DNA of 64,000 nucleotides from Apostichopus japonicus (GCF_037975245.1 NC_092573.1:10080001-10144000); one strand, 5' to 3'; shown: positions 47,055 to 60,154, numbered from the stretch's first letter. Program-made: numbers and translations. The notes: generated from the sequence alone by a model not told the origin.

Positions 47055-50000
47055 TACATAAAGTAATATACCATGTAACGAAAGAAGGAAGGAAGGAAGG
47101 AAAAGCATGAAGAGGAACGGAATAAGGCTAACGTTGCTTAAAAATTTGCAAGTGATTGATATTTCAGGTTTCCTTATAAGATGCTTTATTAAAGTTCTAT
47201 TAAACAGAGGTGGGAAGATGGCAGATGGCAAATCAATCTTGAAAACTTCTGGTTGTTTAACCCTCCCTTTGAGAGTTCCATTGTACGTATCATAAAATCG
47301 ATCTGGTCAAATATAATACAGCATTTTGGAGACAGGCACATATCCAGTGTAGAAGCTAGAAGGAAGGGATGTGTGGTTGTACACACCTTCCTTTCAAACC
47401 CACACAAAAATTAGAAGTATTTATGATACCACCTATTATTATGATAACTACTAATTTATTGTTAGACTCCGAAATTGCACTATTACACATGTATATAAAA
47501 TTTCGCTTTTTTGGGGGGTAGGACCCCAAGATCTACCTACACAGAAGTCGGCTTCTATGACACCAGGGCCATCCCCACCCCCCACCCCCGATATTTTACA
47601 AATATGGGATTGGCCCCATATTGTACTATGGCAGAGTAACAATCTGAATTAGGGGTATTAGTGATAATAGGTGTAATGTATTCCTCCTAGGTATCCCTTC
47701 CCCCACCCCCTTCATTCATATTACTTTGGTCCTAGTCTCTGACAAGTCGTGAATGCTATATTAGTGATATGGAAACTGTTTACACATCATCAATTTGTTA
47801 TAAACCATTTAAGGTGGAAGTGTTCCACGGAGATATATATTTTGAAAAGGAAAAAGTGATTTATTTCCTGGACTCTACTTTCCACTATGTTTGTATAATT
47901 CATGGAGTATAGTATATTATATTATAGACTTAAAAAAGTTAATATCCCACGTAGCTATTAAACTCTTTGTTTTATATCACTCTTACAGTATTTGTGTTTA
48001 AACAGAGATATCTGTGACAATGATGCAATTAGGTGCATGCGTCAGTCACTTGATTGTTGTTATAACTATAGTGTTGCGGCATTGCAATGCCCTGGACACA
48101 TATAGTTATTGTTAAACAAGCAAGAAATGCTGCCACCAAATGTACCGTTATGACATAACAAGTTTCACATGTTAAAACATGCATTTATTATTGGGGGGCA
48201 TTACCTTAAGAGATAAAGAATTTGTTCATAATATTCCTGTGAAAAAATTAGGAAATTTTCTTCAAGGTTAAATGTGAAATTACTATATTGAATTCTTTCA
48301 TTTTGACATATATCATTGACACTAATTAGACATACTTGTATCAATTCTGGAGAAGAAGGATAATATAAGATTCAGGCCTTATCTACTATAAAAGGGTTTT
48401 CTAGGTAAATATATAAAGTCTGAGTGCCATGAGATTTCCACCATTAATAGCAGTATATATCTTCTTCAGAGGCATGAATTCTTATCGGTTATGTGTGAAT
48501 AATTATTGACCATATGAAATATGCAATTTTATCACCCAACACAAAATGTATTGAATTTTATTCACTTGAGTTTGTTCCCACCTATGCGCAACCCATGTTT
48601 ATTTGGATATGAGAGTTACATTATGTGATTTTAACATTAGAACAGGCCAACGTCTATGAGTTCACTCGAGGATTCAACGCTTTCATCTCCGGTGTCTCAT
48701 GGTTGGCTAGATTTCTTCTAAATCAAACAATATATGTGAGAGAAAACTACTTGAGAGTCACTCTATATCTCCTTGATGATAATATACTGTATTTAAACAA
48801 ATTGAAAATGTGATGTTCAATCGGTGGGTGGAATTGAGTTTTAGCAAGTCAAATCGAGCCTGTCGATGCCGATATTTTTTTAAGCAGTTTCATATGTTGA
48901 ATGCAAGAAATCTACTGTAATGATACTAAAATTCAATACAAAATCAGATCATTAGCTTAACTAATCGTGCAACTTATATGTCAAACAACCAAAATATCCA
49001 AAATCTAATTTACTATTTATATCTGATTGATAATATACCCATGTTTCTAGTTTGATCTCAACATTTTCAAATATATGCTTTACCTTCTTGAGAACTGACT
49101 TCTATCAAATATCTAAAATATAAAGCAATAGGAAAAGCTTACTTAAGTCATCAATGCTAGTTGTGGGATTTTTTTTTTTTTTGGGGGGGGGGCTTTCTAA
49201 ACATGAATGACCTTTGACATTATTTCAATATAAGATTTCATGACATCAGCTGATTATGTAATTTGAAGTGACATGCAAATCATCAACTGGAAAATTCGAT
49301 AATAATGGGAAGATATAACAGTATCGCATTAAGCATATTTTTTAACGTTTGTCAAGTAACCTGCAATGCAGCAACACGACAATATGATCAGTTTTGCCAA
49401 GATATAATATTATCGTAATTTGTCAACCTGACAAATATCATACTTTTGACGTTTTGCGGTGTAATATATCGAAGTCTACAAATCCCTTCTGACCCACCAT
49501 GTTTTCTAAACTAACATGGTCTAGCAGATATCAATGTTTGATGAAATTTTGACGTAACAAAATTTCAGAAGAACTCACAAAAACCAAGCAGTTATTGCGC
49601 TAGATCTTATAGCCTTTTTCAAACATTTTGCATTTGTTGTCTGTAAGTTTGACCAGCCTTTATATTATAATTTAATTTAGCTCAAACGTGAACCAAAGTT
49701 AAACTTGAAAACTTCCTTCATATGCAGATGTTCGTTGTAAATAATTAAAACATAACCTTCAAATTAAAGCTATCAGTAGTCATCCAGTAACCTTCCTCTA
49801 ATTAATATGTGCACTTCAAATTACTCGACCTACAAAAAGTAACATTTTAGCTTTTTAATTAAATTAATAATCAACACGTACTTTCTCTTCCTTCCCTTTC
49901 CATATCTATTATTCTGAAGGTTATTTGACAACCACATACCTGAGCTACTTCATGTTATAAATCTGTAAAAAACTGCAGTAAAGTACCAAAAAGCAGGATT

Positions 50001-52269
50001 GCTTCCGTTTTTAGGCCAAAGTTAAAAAACATGATTGTTTAGAGTAGCTCTTAATGTTATCCCTACACAGTGAACTTGCTGGGCATTTCCTTCAGAGAAC
50101 ATTATGCCCAGTATTAACTCCTTTCAGGACCATGATTAAGTAATTAGAATTTTATTAGAATTTTCCATGGACGAAAATTGTACTCTTGCCAAGTTGTACA
50201 TTTCTTTACACAATTTGCAGACGTCAGCAAATTGTTGTCATGGAGATCAGCTGAAGGTAAACTGTTAGTGCTTATTTCCTACTTTATATTTTATTTTATG
50301 TAGGACTCTGACACTGGTTTGAGTGTTCTGAAGGAGCTGGGTGGGGGGGGGGGGGGGAATGGGGTGGGAGAGGTTCAGCTGTACCTGTGGCATAGCACCA
50401 TGCCTGCTGTAAAATTTATTGGGGACTATGACTCTCCTACCCCCACCCACCGGTTTCAGAGGCCCTATAACTGTGATTAATGTAGTTAGTAGATATCCTG
50501 GAATTATGACAGGCCTTATAGCTAGTACCAAACAAACTGCCATAATGTAATAATGTCGTGTTTCTTAACACACAATAATTGTACAACATTAATTAATATT
50601 TCTGTTTGCACCAGGAAATAACGCACATTTGTCCTAACCTGTTTTGGCCCCGTTCCAAGTCTAATACAATCTAAGTAATTAGAACGAAACTAAAAATATA
50701 TATATATTTTAGGAACTATTAGACGTTAACCTTGATATGACTTCTTCATATCCTCTTATATATCTGATACTTTTCATATTTCAAGCAGGAAATTTAAGCA
50801 TTTCAACTAAAAAGTTTTGAATTTATTTGCTTGAACAAGTAATATATACGTCGACAATAAAAAGTTGTATTGTAAGTTAGGCTGATTCATGATATCGGAA
50901 ACAAAGAAATTTGGGCTTGAAATATGTTATGTATATTTAAACACATATCTTTAGTATAATGTGTACACACTCTGTAGACATTAGTTAAATGTCAATCAAA
51001 AGTTGTTAGACAACTTGATCACAATGCTACATGATTTCTCTGTTGGTATGGAGTCTATATTTGACAAAGATGTATTAAATGCAAAAAGAAGATAAAAAAA
51101 TAAAGATCGGCCTGGATGGTTGTTATTTTACTTCAGTTTAGTAGCCACATGTTGTGCATGTGGGAGAAACTGAAGGGCCAATAACTCTTGCAGTCATGTG
51201 GCTATACCCATTTTGAATTTCCTTTTGGATTTTTTCCCACCATTTGGAAGACCATTGCAGAATTCCTGAACATCAGAGAAAATTAAGGAACATTGTTTCC
51301 TGAAGTTATGAATACAAATAATCCACAAGTACTATCATTAATTCATCTTTTAAATACATGTACCATCTTCCAACCCCTCCCACCCCAACACACTGATCTT
51401 CTTGTTTTAATTTACCCGTCAGAAGGGTAATGAACCCTGTTCCTTTAATTGTCTCAAAGCTCAAACATGTTATTCCGAACACTTTTGAAACGTTTTAGAT
51501 GACTGAAGAAGATATTAATCCTCTTCTCCACCCAGTTCCTTTTCCACAAAGCAGTCATTGCTTCCTCTGTTTAATTGGTTTTCTTTGAACATAGAGACTG
51601 TTTCAGACAGTTTTGATGGTCTTTGGTCCTGTTTTATACCAATTCCTATAAATATTGATAGCTGGCTTTATAGTACCCATCATCAAGAAGTGTTTACCCT
51701 TTACAATGTAAATGTTAAGTGGGCAATTTAGATTGGACTTTAACAGACTCACTTGAAGGTTAAAATTGGACAGCAGTTCGATCAAGGATGCTCTGAGTCA
51801 ATATTTTCCACAGCGTTGGAGTTTTATATTTGGTGCTAGCAATGGGATGGGGCTCCGTTATCTTTCCAGAAGAAGTGTTTTGTCAATAGTTGGGCGGAAA
51901 CAGCTACAAGAGAAGGAGTTCTTGACCAGATTATTGATTTAGGTATTTAAGGTCATATTGTAGTAATTCTGTCGGAAAGAATAAGTAATTGTAAGCATGT
52001 TGTGTATCATTTAAAACACATAAATAATGTATGATGGAGGTATAGTTGATGCTACATTTCAAAATTATAAAAAATGTATTCTTTATTGCAAATTTTAGTA
52101 AATTGTACTTTAAATTCACATATATATGGATTTTAACATTATTCACTCCTTTGGGAGGGCATTTAGGCATCTATGCAGTTATCTGCTTGTTAACATGCTG
52201 ACTCAGAAAGTAAATTATGACTGAACTTCATAATGAGTATGTGAATTTGTCTAAGTAGTTAATACAGGT

Positions 52270-52900
52270 ACCCTTTTGAAACTGGTGGAGGTCAAAGGCC
52301 ATTTGAGGTCAGTACAGGTCAAAGTCTGAAAACCTTGTCAATACAACTCAAGAAGGACAACTTAGTTGAACTAAAACACATATTTGGTATGTAGATCTTA
52401 CTTGGAAAATACCAGAACCCTATCAAAATTGGTGGAAGCCAAAGGTCATTTGAGGTCACCCATTAGTGAAGTCAATAAAAATCTTTGTAAAGTGTTTGAC
52501 TTTGAAACCCAAACTTGGATCCACTTCATAATTGATGCAGTGGATTCAAGTATATTTGGTGGCTGTCAGAGTTCACTCAAGGTCAACAGAGGTCAGAGAC
52601 TGAAAATTCCTAAAAATATTTAGCAACTCCAAACGTAAACATTGGATGGATGTCATACTTGGTATCTGGATCTTCCTTGGTGCAATATGCAAGAACCCTA
52701 TTGTTCTTGTGGCATTATTAAGTTGTCTGTGTGGTCAAAAGAGGTCAAAATCAGAAACACTTCTTAACATGCATATGACACCAGAAATGAAGCTTGGATG
52801 AAGTTTGTAGTTGGTTTGTGGATTCATCTTGGTAACTACAATAAGTTAGAAGAACTTGTTTTGGTTGAGTTTATATTACAATGCATTAAACAATGGATTA
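52270..52900. repeat. Decayed ~150-bp tandem repeat with AGGTCA words
   Basis: Irregular copies each contain a form of 'ggtcaaaggtcatttgaggtc', then 'ctgaaaa', then 'cttggtatgtagat'. Examples lie at 52288, 52436, 52570 and 52735. The same style of repeat reappears at 62700-63540. Confidence 0.6.
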
Positions 52901-54065
52901 ACAATAACATTAAGGCCTGTACTGAGAAGCCTACTTCATTATCAGTTTAACCTTAAAGGAGCAATCCAGGGATAATATATATCATATCTTTTAAAGCTGA
53001 ATATCTTGAAAGGCAAATTAGCTATGAAAACATTGTATAAGTTAGAGGGCCTGACATTTCGATCCTAGCAGGATCATCTTCAGAAATTGACTGAAACGAA
53101 AACAAACTAAGAATACGTCAAGAGTCACAGATGGACAGAGAGTTAAATTGGACAAACGAGCAATGAATAGAGCAAAAATACTTCCACAGTTTTTAATCGT
53201 CTCATCACTCTTTCCTTTCATCTTAACATCTCTCTTTTGTTGTCTATTTAACTGTCTGCCCATCTGCATGTGTCCCTTAATGTGTTCGTAGTCTGCTTTC
53301 TGAGCTAAGAATTATATATTAATTAGGCTGCCAACTTGTACACATTTACCTACATGGGCTTTTTTCTAGTAGTAAGCAGTTTGCGAACAGTTTCCCCCCC
53401 CCCCCCCTCTCTAGATACAAACATTAGTAGCGCTCAAATTTTTATTCGGTCTTGGAACTACAAAATATCAAGATCAAATTCTACCTGAAGTCATCCTTTA
53501 AGCAAGTTCCTTATCCATTATTCAGTGAAGTTAATTTAATGAAACATGGTGATTATTTAACCGAAAAAAATCTACATTAATAACATAGCTTTGGAATTAT
53601 TGTTAATTCGTTCATTAATGATCCGCTCCTTCATGAGATGAGACTTTCTGACAAACATTATCACTTAGCTCGAGGTAAACCTGTCAAATATGTAATGCCC
53701 CGAAGGGAAATTCTCAGCAAATGAACACTGAAAGTTGAGTGTTTAATTAAACTGGTTCATATTATACAGACTTTGCTTAAATGTGGCCCCAAATGTCAGA
53801 TAGGCCTGAAGGGCATTAATTTGCTGGATGTCATAAGATGAAAATATACTACTAAAATGAGTTCATTTGGGTGCATGGTAAAGTATGGTAAAACTTGTAT
53901 TATCTTTATTTGTGGGGGCTGACTGATATGATATGAATCAAGCTTATTCCCATGCAATGTCATATAGTGCAATAATGGAATATATTATAGCTTTTTTTCA
54001 TAATGTGAAATATGCATGAGCTATGAGAATTTACATATAAGAAAAATATTTTTCTGTTTGATTGT

Positions 54066-54285
54066 GTGAATTTACTTCACTCCTCTCTAACCTGTCTCCA
54101 TTCTACTAATGCACTCAAATATACCTAGCCTACAATAGTTGGTAGCATGTTAGCACTGCATCCTCATCATGGTCAGTGTCCACTGCCTCTCCCTTCAAAA
54201 TCGACCATTCTGAAATGAAGAATAAAAACATATAATTTTCATTTCTCGTAAAATAACCCAAACCAGAACGTTTTGGGGGAGTTTG
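54066..54285 (-). repeat. Unnamed dispersed repeat, copy
   Basis: Contains 'cttcactcctctctaacctg', 'gcactcaaatatacctagcc', 'ttggtagcatgttagcactg' and 'ataacccaaaccagaacg', inverted relative to the copy at 30770. Confidence 0.55.
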
Positions 54286-54429
54286 TGCATTAACTGAAAA
54301 TAACATAGGTTGGAAACTGAGTCAAACTTGGTTGGTTACAATACATGTCCAGTGCTTTCATGTATTTTGTTGTTAACTCTCAGTCGCTTTTGTAGCCCAT
54401 CCTTATCCTCTCCACCTCCCCCTTTGACC

Positions 54430-54505
54430 TATTATCTCCATCCCTTCTCCTGATCCCTAATCTCCTGATCCCTTCTCCTGATCCCTAATCTCCTGATCCC
54501 TTCTC
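54430..54505. repeat. 28-bp tandem repeat, about 2.4 copies
   Basis: 'tctcctgatcccttctcctg' plus 'atccctaa' is repeated head to tail. Confidence 0.85.
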
Positions 54506-55534
54506 CCCATCATGGTCCCCATATGCATGCTCCCTCTTTCCTCATCACACCAAATGAATCCAAGGAAAGGTAAAAGTTGATTCTATGCTTGTCCCAATGT
54601 GTCATGACTACTTATCAAAAATATGGAAAAATGTTCTCTGTATTTTATGAAAAACATGCTAAAACATGCAATTAGCATATAATGTAGTAAACATTGTGAA
54701 AATGTTGTACATGACACAGTGTGTGTTGTTATACTTGAAGGGATTGCATTGAACAACTCTTTTGGACTGGACAAGGAGCTCCCTTTAAATAAAAAAACAA
54801 TACTCAATTATATCAAGTCAACTGAAAGGAATTATTCCACTGAACATTCAAAATAGTAATAAATATTTAATAAATAATGACTGAATGGTAAGATTGAAAT
54901 AAAATACCTGAAATTAAACTGACTAATAAATTTAAAGAAAGACAACCATGGAAGGTCAAGCAATGACATCAATATTTTTTTAATAATTTGAGAAAGGCAG
55001 ACAAAGTTATATGAAAAAGTCATCACAACTGATACAAACTGGTTTTTATACATGATTATAAAAATAACAACCTCCTTTTGAGCCTCATCAGTTTATTTTC
55101 ATCAAAATAAGTTTATATATAAGGTATTATCAATAAATAATTAATGTGTCACTAAACTTAAAAGAGCTTTCTGTATATATGCTTAATGGTTATCAATTGG
55201 TACACTTCAGTTTTAAATTCAACTAGTAAAGTGACTCTTAATTGTGATGAAAGTGTGAGTATTAATATCTTGAAGAGATACATTACATTTGCTGTCTGAA
55301 ATAGGTCATCTTTTTTAAGGTGATGTTTTCAACAGTCTACTCATGACAATTTAATTCATAACAGGCTATTGATCATATGTTCAAGTGTCTTACACACAAA
55401 TAATCAGCACTCAATCTGCCAGATTTAGCTAAATGAGCTGGAGTAAAATTTCAAGAGAGCAAAACAAATTCTCCAGCCAATTCTGCATCAATTCCACATT
55501 TACGCCATAAAACAAACCTATGGCTAAGTGTATT

Positions 55535-55632
55535 CAATTGTACATTTGTATTTTTGTATTTGTTTTGTTAAGCGCATTGAACCCTGGGATTTTGCGCTAT
55601 ATAAGCACCGGTGTAATAATAGTAATAATAGA
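55535..55632 (+). repeat. LINE/SINE 3'-tail fragment
   Basis: 'gttaagcgcattgaaccctg', 'gcgctatataagcaccggtg' and an (AAT)n run resemble the 3' end of the CR1-like element at 41300-41385, so this is probably a strongly truncated copy. Confidence 0.6.
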
Positions 55633-55805
55633 ATAGTCGTATTCATGAAATCACAAAATGGACAATTTTTCTTTAATTTTTTCAAATTTGTTTGATATGA
55701 AATTTAGAGTAGTCAAGCTAATGAGCTTCATTGTTGTTAGATTTAAGAATTGAGTTGTATCATTTGATGTTACTATTTAGTCAGCTTGAGAAAATGAAAT
55801 TAAGA

Positions 55806-56127
55806 GCTGTTTTATATATTAATAATAATATTGAAGATTTATAAAGCGCAGACATATCCACCGATAACAGTGCTCAAGGCACATCACAATATTACACTGG
55901 TCAATGATAACCTGTCAAACATAGAGACAAATCCCTCCACATTGCAGCAGCTAAACAGCGCCCAACTGACAGTTCATCTCACAGGTCCCCATTTATACAC
56001 CTTGGTGAAGAGAGGTAATGGAGATAAAGTGCCTCACCCATGGACACAATGTAATGATCTGGCCAGGACTCAAACCTGCAAGCCTTAGATCATAAGTCTA
56101 CTGCTTTAACCACTCGACTATAACGCT
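55806..56127 (-). mobile_element. tRNA-derived SINE, second family
   Basis: On the minus strand the head contains TAGTCGAGTGGTTAAAGC (A box) and GGTTTGAGTCCTGGC (B box), resembling a Leu/Ser-type tRNA. The body holds 'tgggtgaggcacttta' and 'gtgccttgagcactgtt'. The 3' end is 'gcgctttataaat' followed by (ATT)n. The tail resembles the fragment at 5065. About 320 bp, apparently full length. Confidence 0.8.
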
Positions 56128-56771
56128 TTCCAAGAGAAGCAGGAAAAACCGAATGAGATTATTTATATTACATATTTATAATTTTCTTAGAAAAAAGGAT
56201 ATTATATTTTACTAAATTATTATTATTAAAACAAATTTTTAAGCCATAGCCGTCACTGATTAATTAAATTGTCAAGATTAAGGAAGTGAATGAGTGGTAC
56301 TTTGCACCATGCTTTGATGATTCATATCTCATAAAGTAATTATATATATACTGTACTAGGAATTTTATCCTAAATGACACTTTCATTAATTAATAGTCAG
56401 CATTTGATGGACTTTGGTATATTGTTAAATGAAGTAATGACTGTGAGGGTTGTTTCATACGTAAAAACCCTTTATTATACATCATAAAGAAAATGACACA
56501 AACTTCCGTCAAGGTTTTGGTAGGAGTTACTGTAAAAGTTGATGCATGTCATAGTAAAGGCCGTATATGTACAGAAAGGTGTAAATGGCACGTTTTCTTT
56601 TTTTTCTTTCCTTTTCTTTTTAGCTGCTGGTTTAAAGGCTAACTCTTTTTCAAATACTGTATCAATCTCAATAATAAAATATTGAAAAAATTTGTAGATT
56701 TGTAATTTCAAATCAAACTGACCATTGAACGTTTTTTTTGGGGTGTGTAGCTGGCAGCTGTGACACGACGA

Positions 56772-57166
56772 TAGGGATGCACCGGATATCCGGTTCCGGC
56801 CGGATTTTTCAAAATCCGGCCGGATCTTTTTCAAAATCTGGCCTGAATTATTCCATTAAAAGGTGTTGGCATTAACTAAAATCAATGTAAAGTTGTAAAC
56901 TATTTCCAAAAATTAATAAAAACATTCAACGTAAGGAAAAATTAGGTTTAACATGTTTAATTTAATTTTCTCAATGGTCTGACCCACTGTTTTTAAGATC
57001 AACCAAAATAATAGAACTATCATACTTCTACTTCTTTATTAATGATTTTCTTTTGTGTAATGAAAAAATCCGGTTCCGGCCGGATTTTATCCGGCCGGAT
57101 TTCATGTACTATCCGGCAAATTCCGGTTCCGGCCGGATCCAAAAATTTGGATCCGGTGCATCCCTA
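56772..57166. mobile_element. hAT-type MITE with CCGG-rich foldback, 395 bp
   Basis: Terminal inverted repeats TAGGGATGCACCGGAT and ATCCGGTGCATCCCTA are perfect. Flanks CACGACGA (56764-56771) and CATGACGA (57167-57174) form an 8-bp target duplication with one mismatch. Subterminal 'ccggttccggccggat' is repeated several times in both orientations. The central ~200 bases are AT-rich with no gene. Confidence 0.93.
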
Positions 57167-57586
57167 CATGACGATATCGAATAGTGTTTAAGCTGTTTAA
57201 TATTTTTTGACACCAAAATAATCTATTACATTGCCTTCTTTATATGTGTATGGCCAATGGAGGTAGAATTAAGAATAGAGAGACAGAGAAAGGGTATATA
57301 AGCCCTCATGCAGATAAGAGTTAGCTTGGAACAAGTAACATTTCTCATAAATTCTAAACTTGATATATTCTGGTCATTAGTTCCAATACTGCTTCTGTCA
57401 TTTAAAAAGTGATATGGCACCACACTGTTTAGAATCAGGGGCAATTGAAATGGTGCAGAAAACGGAGAATATATCAAATTTTATACATTCAAATGATGCA
57501 TCCTAATATGGCATAGTTTCAATTATATTGTCATTAATATTTGTACATTGTCATTAATATTCATAGGTGCAATGGCTAAAAAATAG

Positions 57587-58100
57587 CCAGTTGGGACAAT
57601 TTCCTAATGCTAATACCACTCTGTACTGTATTATACCATATTATGCTTCGAAACACTCGTACTGACAGTACAAACAGTTCCTAACCTTGATCTGATGAGA
57701 GACATGATACTCATACTGCTCATACTGACACCAGTGCTCTGAAGCAGGACATTATAGTACAGTATAGCAAAAACATGTCCCAACTGGGTGGCGTTCAACG
57801 CGAATATTCAGATATGTTATGTGTAATTACACATAGCCAGTAGGGACAATTTCCTAGTGCTAATACCATTCTCTATACTGTCCTCCCATATTATGCTTCA
57901 AAGCACTGGTATTGACAGTACAAACAGTTCCTAACCTTGATCTGATAGAGACATGATACTCATACTGCTCATACTGACATGAGTGCTCTGAAGCAGGACA
58001 TGACAGTACAGTATAGCAAAACTTGAAATGGCATTCAATGCCAATATTCAGATATGTGAAGTACACTCAGCCAGAAGGGACAATTTTCTCATGCTTGATC
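57587..58100. repeat. ~240-bp palindromic MITE-like unit in tandem
   Basis: Units start 'ccagt(t/a)gggacaatttc' at 57587, 57837 and, as a fragment, 58071. Unit 1 has inverted ends CCAGTTGGGACA and TGTCCCAACTGGG (57776-57787). It also has an internal foldback of 'atgcttcgaaacactcgtac' against 'gtgctctgaagcaggacat'. A diverged fragment appears at 60610-60735. Confidence 0.8.
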
Positions 58101-58504
58101 ACAATATATGCAGCATTTTCATGGCACGCTTTAAAGGTCTACGGACACCTAGCCAAATTGTCTCATCTTCAATACATTTGTTGTGTGTGATAAGCACATT
58201 CAAAATCTGTTGAAATATTTTGAAGAGCTTTTTTTATTTTAAGATATATTCATTTGAAGTTTTGATAAATCTCGGGAAACTCATTAAATATGTGTAAACT
58301 ATGATGTGGAGTGTTGCACTCATCAAAGTTTCTTATTTTAGCCCTTAATAAGTTAACACCTTATTACAAGCCCACATATATATTATTTGAATGATGTGAC
58401 ATTCCTCTTTTCAAAGAACAAGACAAAATATATATAAAAAATTCCTTAGGCCACAAACCTGTGTTCAGTGTCCTTGAAACAAAGGTTGTAAAAACAAAGG
58501 AATG

Positions 58505-58545
58505 ACATGTATATGTATGTATGTATTTATATTAGATCCTCCAGC
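58505..58545 (-). mobile_element. tRNA-derived SINE, copy 3, tail part
   Basis: The (GTAT)n tail and 'tattagatcctccagc' form the 3' end of the SINE on the minus strand. The rest resumes at 60155 after a 1.6-kb hAT insertion. Confidence 0.85.
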
Positions 58546-59117
58546 CATAGGCGTACGGGACCATTTCAGTTTGGGGGGGCAGAACTTTTTGTGCCCGAAA
58601 GTTCCCGTGACACTATCTAAGCGGAGCGCCACCATCGGTTGGCGCGTAGCGTACAAGAAAATTTTGGGCACACAATGCCTCTCAGATTGCCGGAAACGGC
58701 ACTTCTGAGGCCTTGCAAGTTGCATCTAAACATTCTTTATTTTATAATCTCACGTTTTAGAAATTTACACTTCCCCAAAAATTTGGTAAATTGGAAGAAG
58801 AAAAAATGGTAACATCACTTTGGAGGGGAAAAATGGGACAGTATATTTTTTAAGCTCCTATTTAGTTACCTTATTTATTATTTTAACACAGTACTCAGCT
58901 ACCTCCAGAAAAAAAAAACATACATTGTTCAACGACACGTAGGCGGGATAATGTCGCTGTGTCGGGTGAGACTGCAATTTGTCTCACAAAAAGTATAAAA
59001 TATAACAAAGAATATGATAAACCTGTACCTCTAGGCTTGTAGGCACTCCCCGCCCCCCACCATCCATGAAATAGAAAATGTTTCTTCTATATACACTCAT
59101 GTTGGGGATATCCAGGT

Positions 59118-59763
59118 CAAGGGCGGCGGAAGCACTTTTAATCCGGGGCACCTACATTAAAGGGCACTTTGCAGAAATTCGATTGGACTGATGCAGCCCT
59201 ATATTTAGTACCCTTTATAACTCTTATTGTATTATCTTATTTGTGTATACACATCACTCCATCAACGCCCCCCCCCCCTTCCCTAAAGGAAAATATGCAT
59301 ACTAGCACTGCAATATCCAATGCGCAAATTGGGAAACAAGGAACAAGTTTTCTCTTGAGACAAAATGAGGTGAAATCATGCTAGTTGCTAATGTAGGAAT
59401 CTTCCGAATTAGACTGTTTGTTTTCTTGTTAATATGTTAACAAATTTTCCATTCGAAATAGTTTTAAGTTTGACCCACAGAAATTCATTAAAAGTCACGG
59501 GCTTAGCCAGGATTTGCAAAATTATATGCACGACTATCTGAGCGCAGCGCCACCATCAGTTGGCGCGGAGCGTACTATAAAAATTTTTGGTTTTACAAAC
59601 CCCTCAGATGGCCGGAAACGGCCCTTCCCGAGTGTTCATTATGGTTCCCTGGCCTCTTGCTAACTTGAGGCACCTCAATTTTTATATAGAAAAAAGGCAC
59701 ATTTTTAACCTGAGGAAAAGTGGGGGGCACGTGCCCCTGTGCCCCCCGGTTCCGCCGCCCTTG
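59118..59763. mobile_element. hAT-type MITE, 646 bp, nested in another
   Basis: Starts CAAGGGCGGCGGAAGC and ends GGTTCCGCCGCCCTTG. Flanks ATCCAGGT (59110-59117) and GTCCAGGT (59764-59771) match at seven of eight bases. The interior at 59500-59670 contains another copy of the module seen at 34163, including 'gccggaaacggcccttcccg'. Confidence 0.88.
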
Positions 59764-59952
59764 GTCCAGGTAAACAATTGACTAGTTAGAAAAAAAATTG
59801 ATCTTGCAAAAAGCGTCGTAGCCCACATGAACTGCGCTTACGGTGGTGTTACACGGAAATATTCGGGCATAATGATGCTGAATAAAGAAAATCATGGAAT
59901 TGTCGGGCAAAAATTTGAAAAAGATTCGGGCAGGCTACTGCATATTTATATT

Positions 59953-60006
59953 CCAGATGACAAGAAATTCGGGCAAAAGTCCTGGAAAATTCGGGCAGCC
60001 TAAAAA

Positions 60007-60037
<31 letters not shown>

Positions 60038-60102
60038 TATTTTTTCTCCTCTTAGGCTGCCCGAATTTTTCAGGACTTTTGCCCGAATTTCTTGTCCTCT
60101 GG
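59953..60102. repeat. 51-bp inverted repeat around an (AT)n centre
   Basis: The left arm 59953-60003 starts CCAGATGACAAGAAATTC. The right arm 60052-60102 ends GAATTTCTTGTCCTCTGG. The arms differ at about three positions, and the spacer is an A-run followed by about 13 AT units. The word ATTCGGGCA is repeated several times in and before the left arm (59862-59995). Confidence 0.93.
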
Positions 60103-60154
60103 AAATTTGGGGGGGCAGTCTGCCCCCCCTGCCCCCCCGCCTCGTACGCCTATG

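Larger units (their letters stand above)
58546..60154. mobile_element. hAT-type element, 1.6 kb, inserted in a SINE
   Basis: Ends CATAGGCGTACGGG and CTCGTACGCCTATG are inverted equivalents. CCTCCAGC occurs exactly on both sides (58538-58545 and 60155-60162), giving an 8-bp target duplication, and its removal restores a SINE that matches the copy at 24598. The interior carries the palindromic module at 58610-58665, a nested hAT-type element (59118-59763), and the foldback at 59953-60102. No transposase is visible. Confidence 0.92.

Noticed and set aside
53045-53100. On the minus strand, CTGAAGA, a stem GATCC/GGATC and GAAA recall a hammerhead ribozyme core
   Set aside because: There is an extra base between the CTGANGA box and stem II, and no stem III or cleavage triplet in the right place. 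The palindrome GATCCTAGCAGGATC is more likely part of a dispersed repeat. A covariance-model search would decide.
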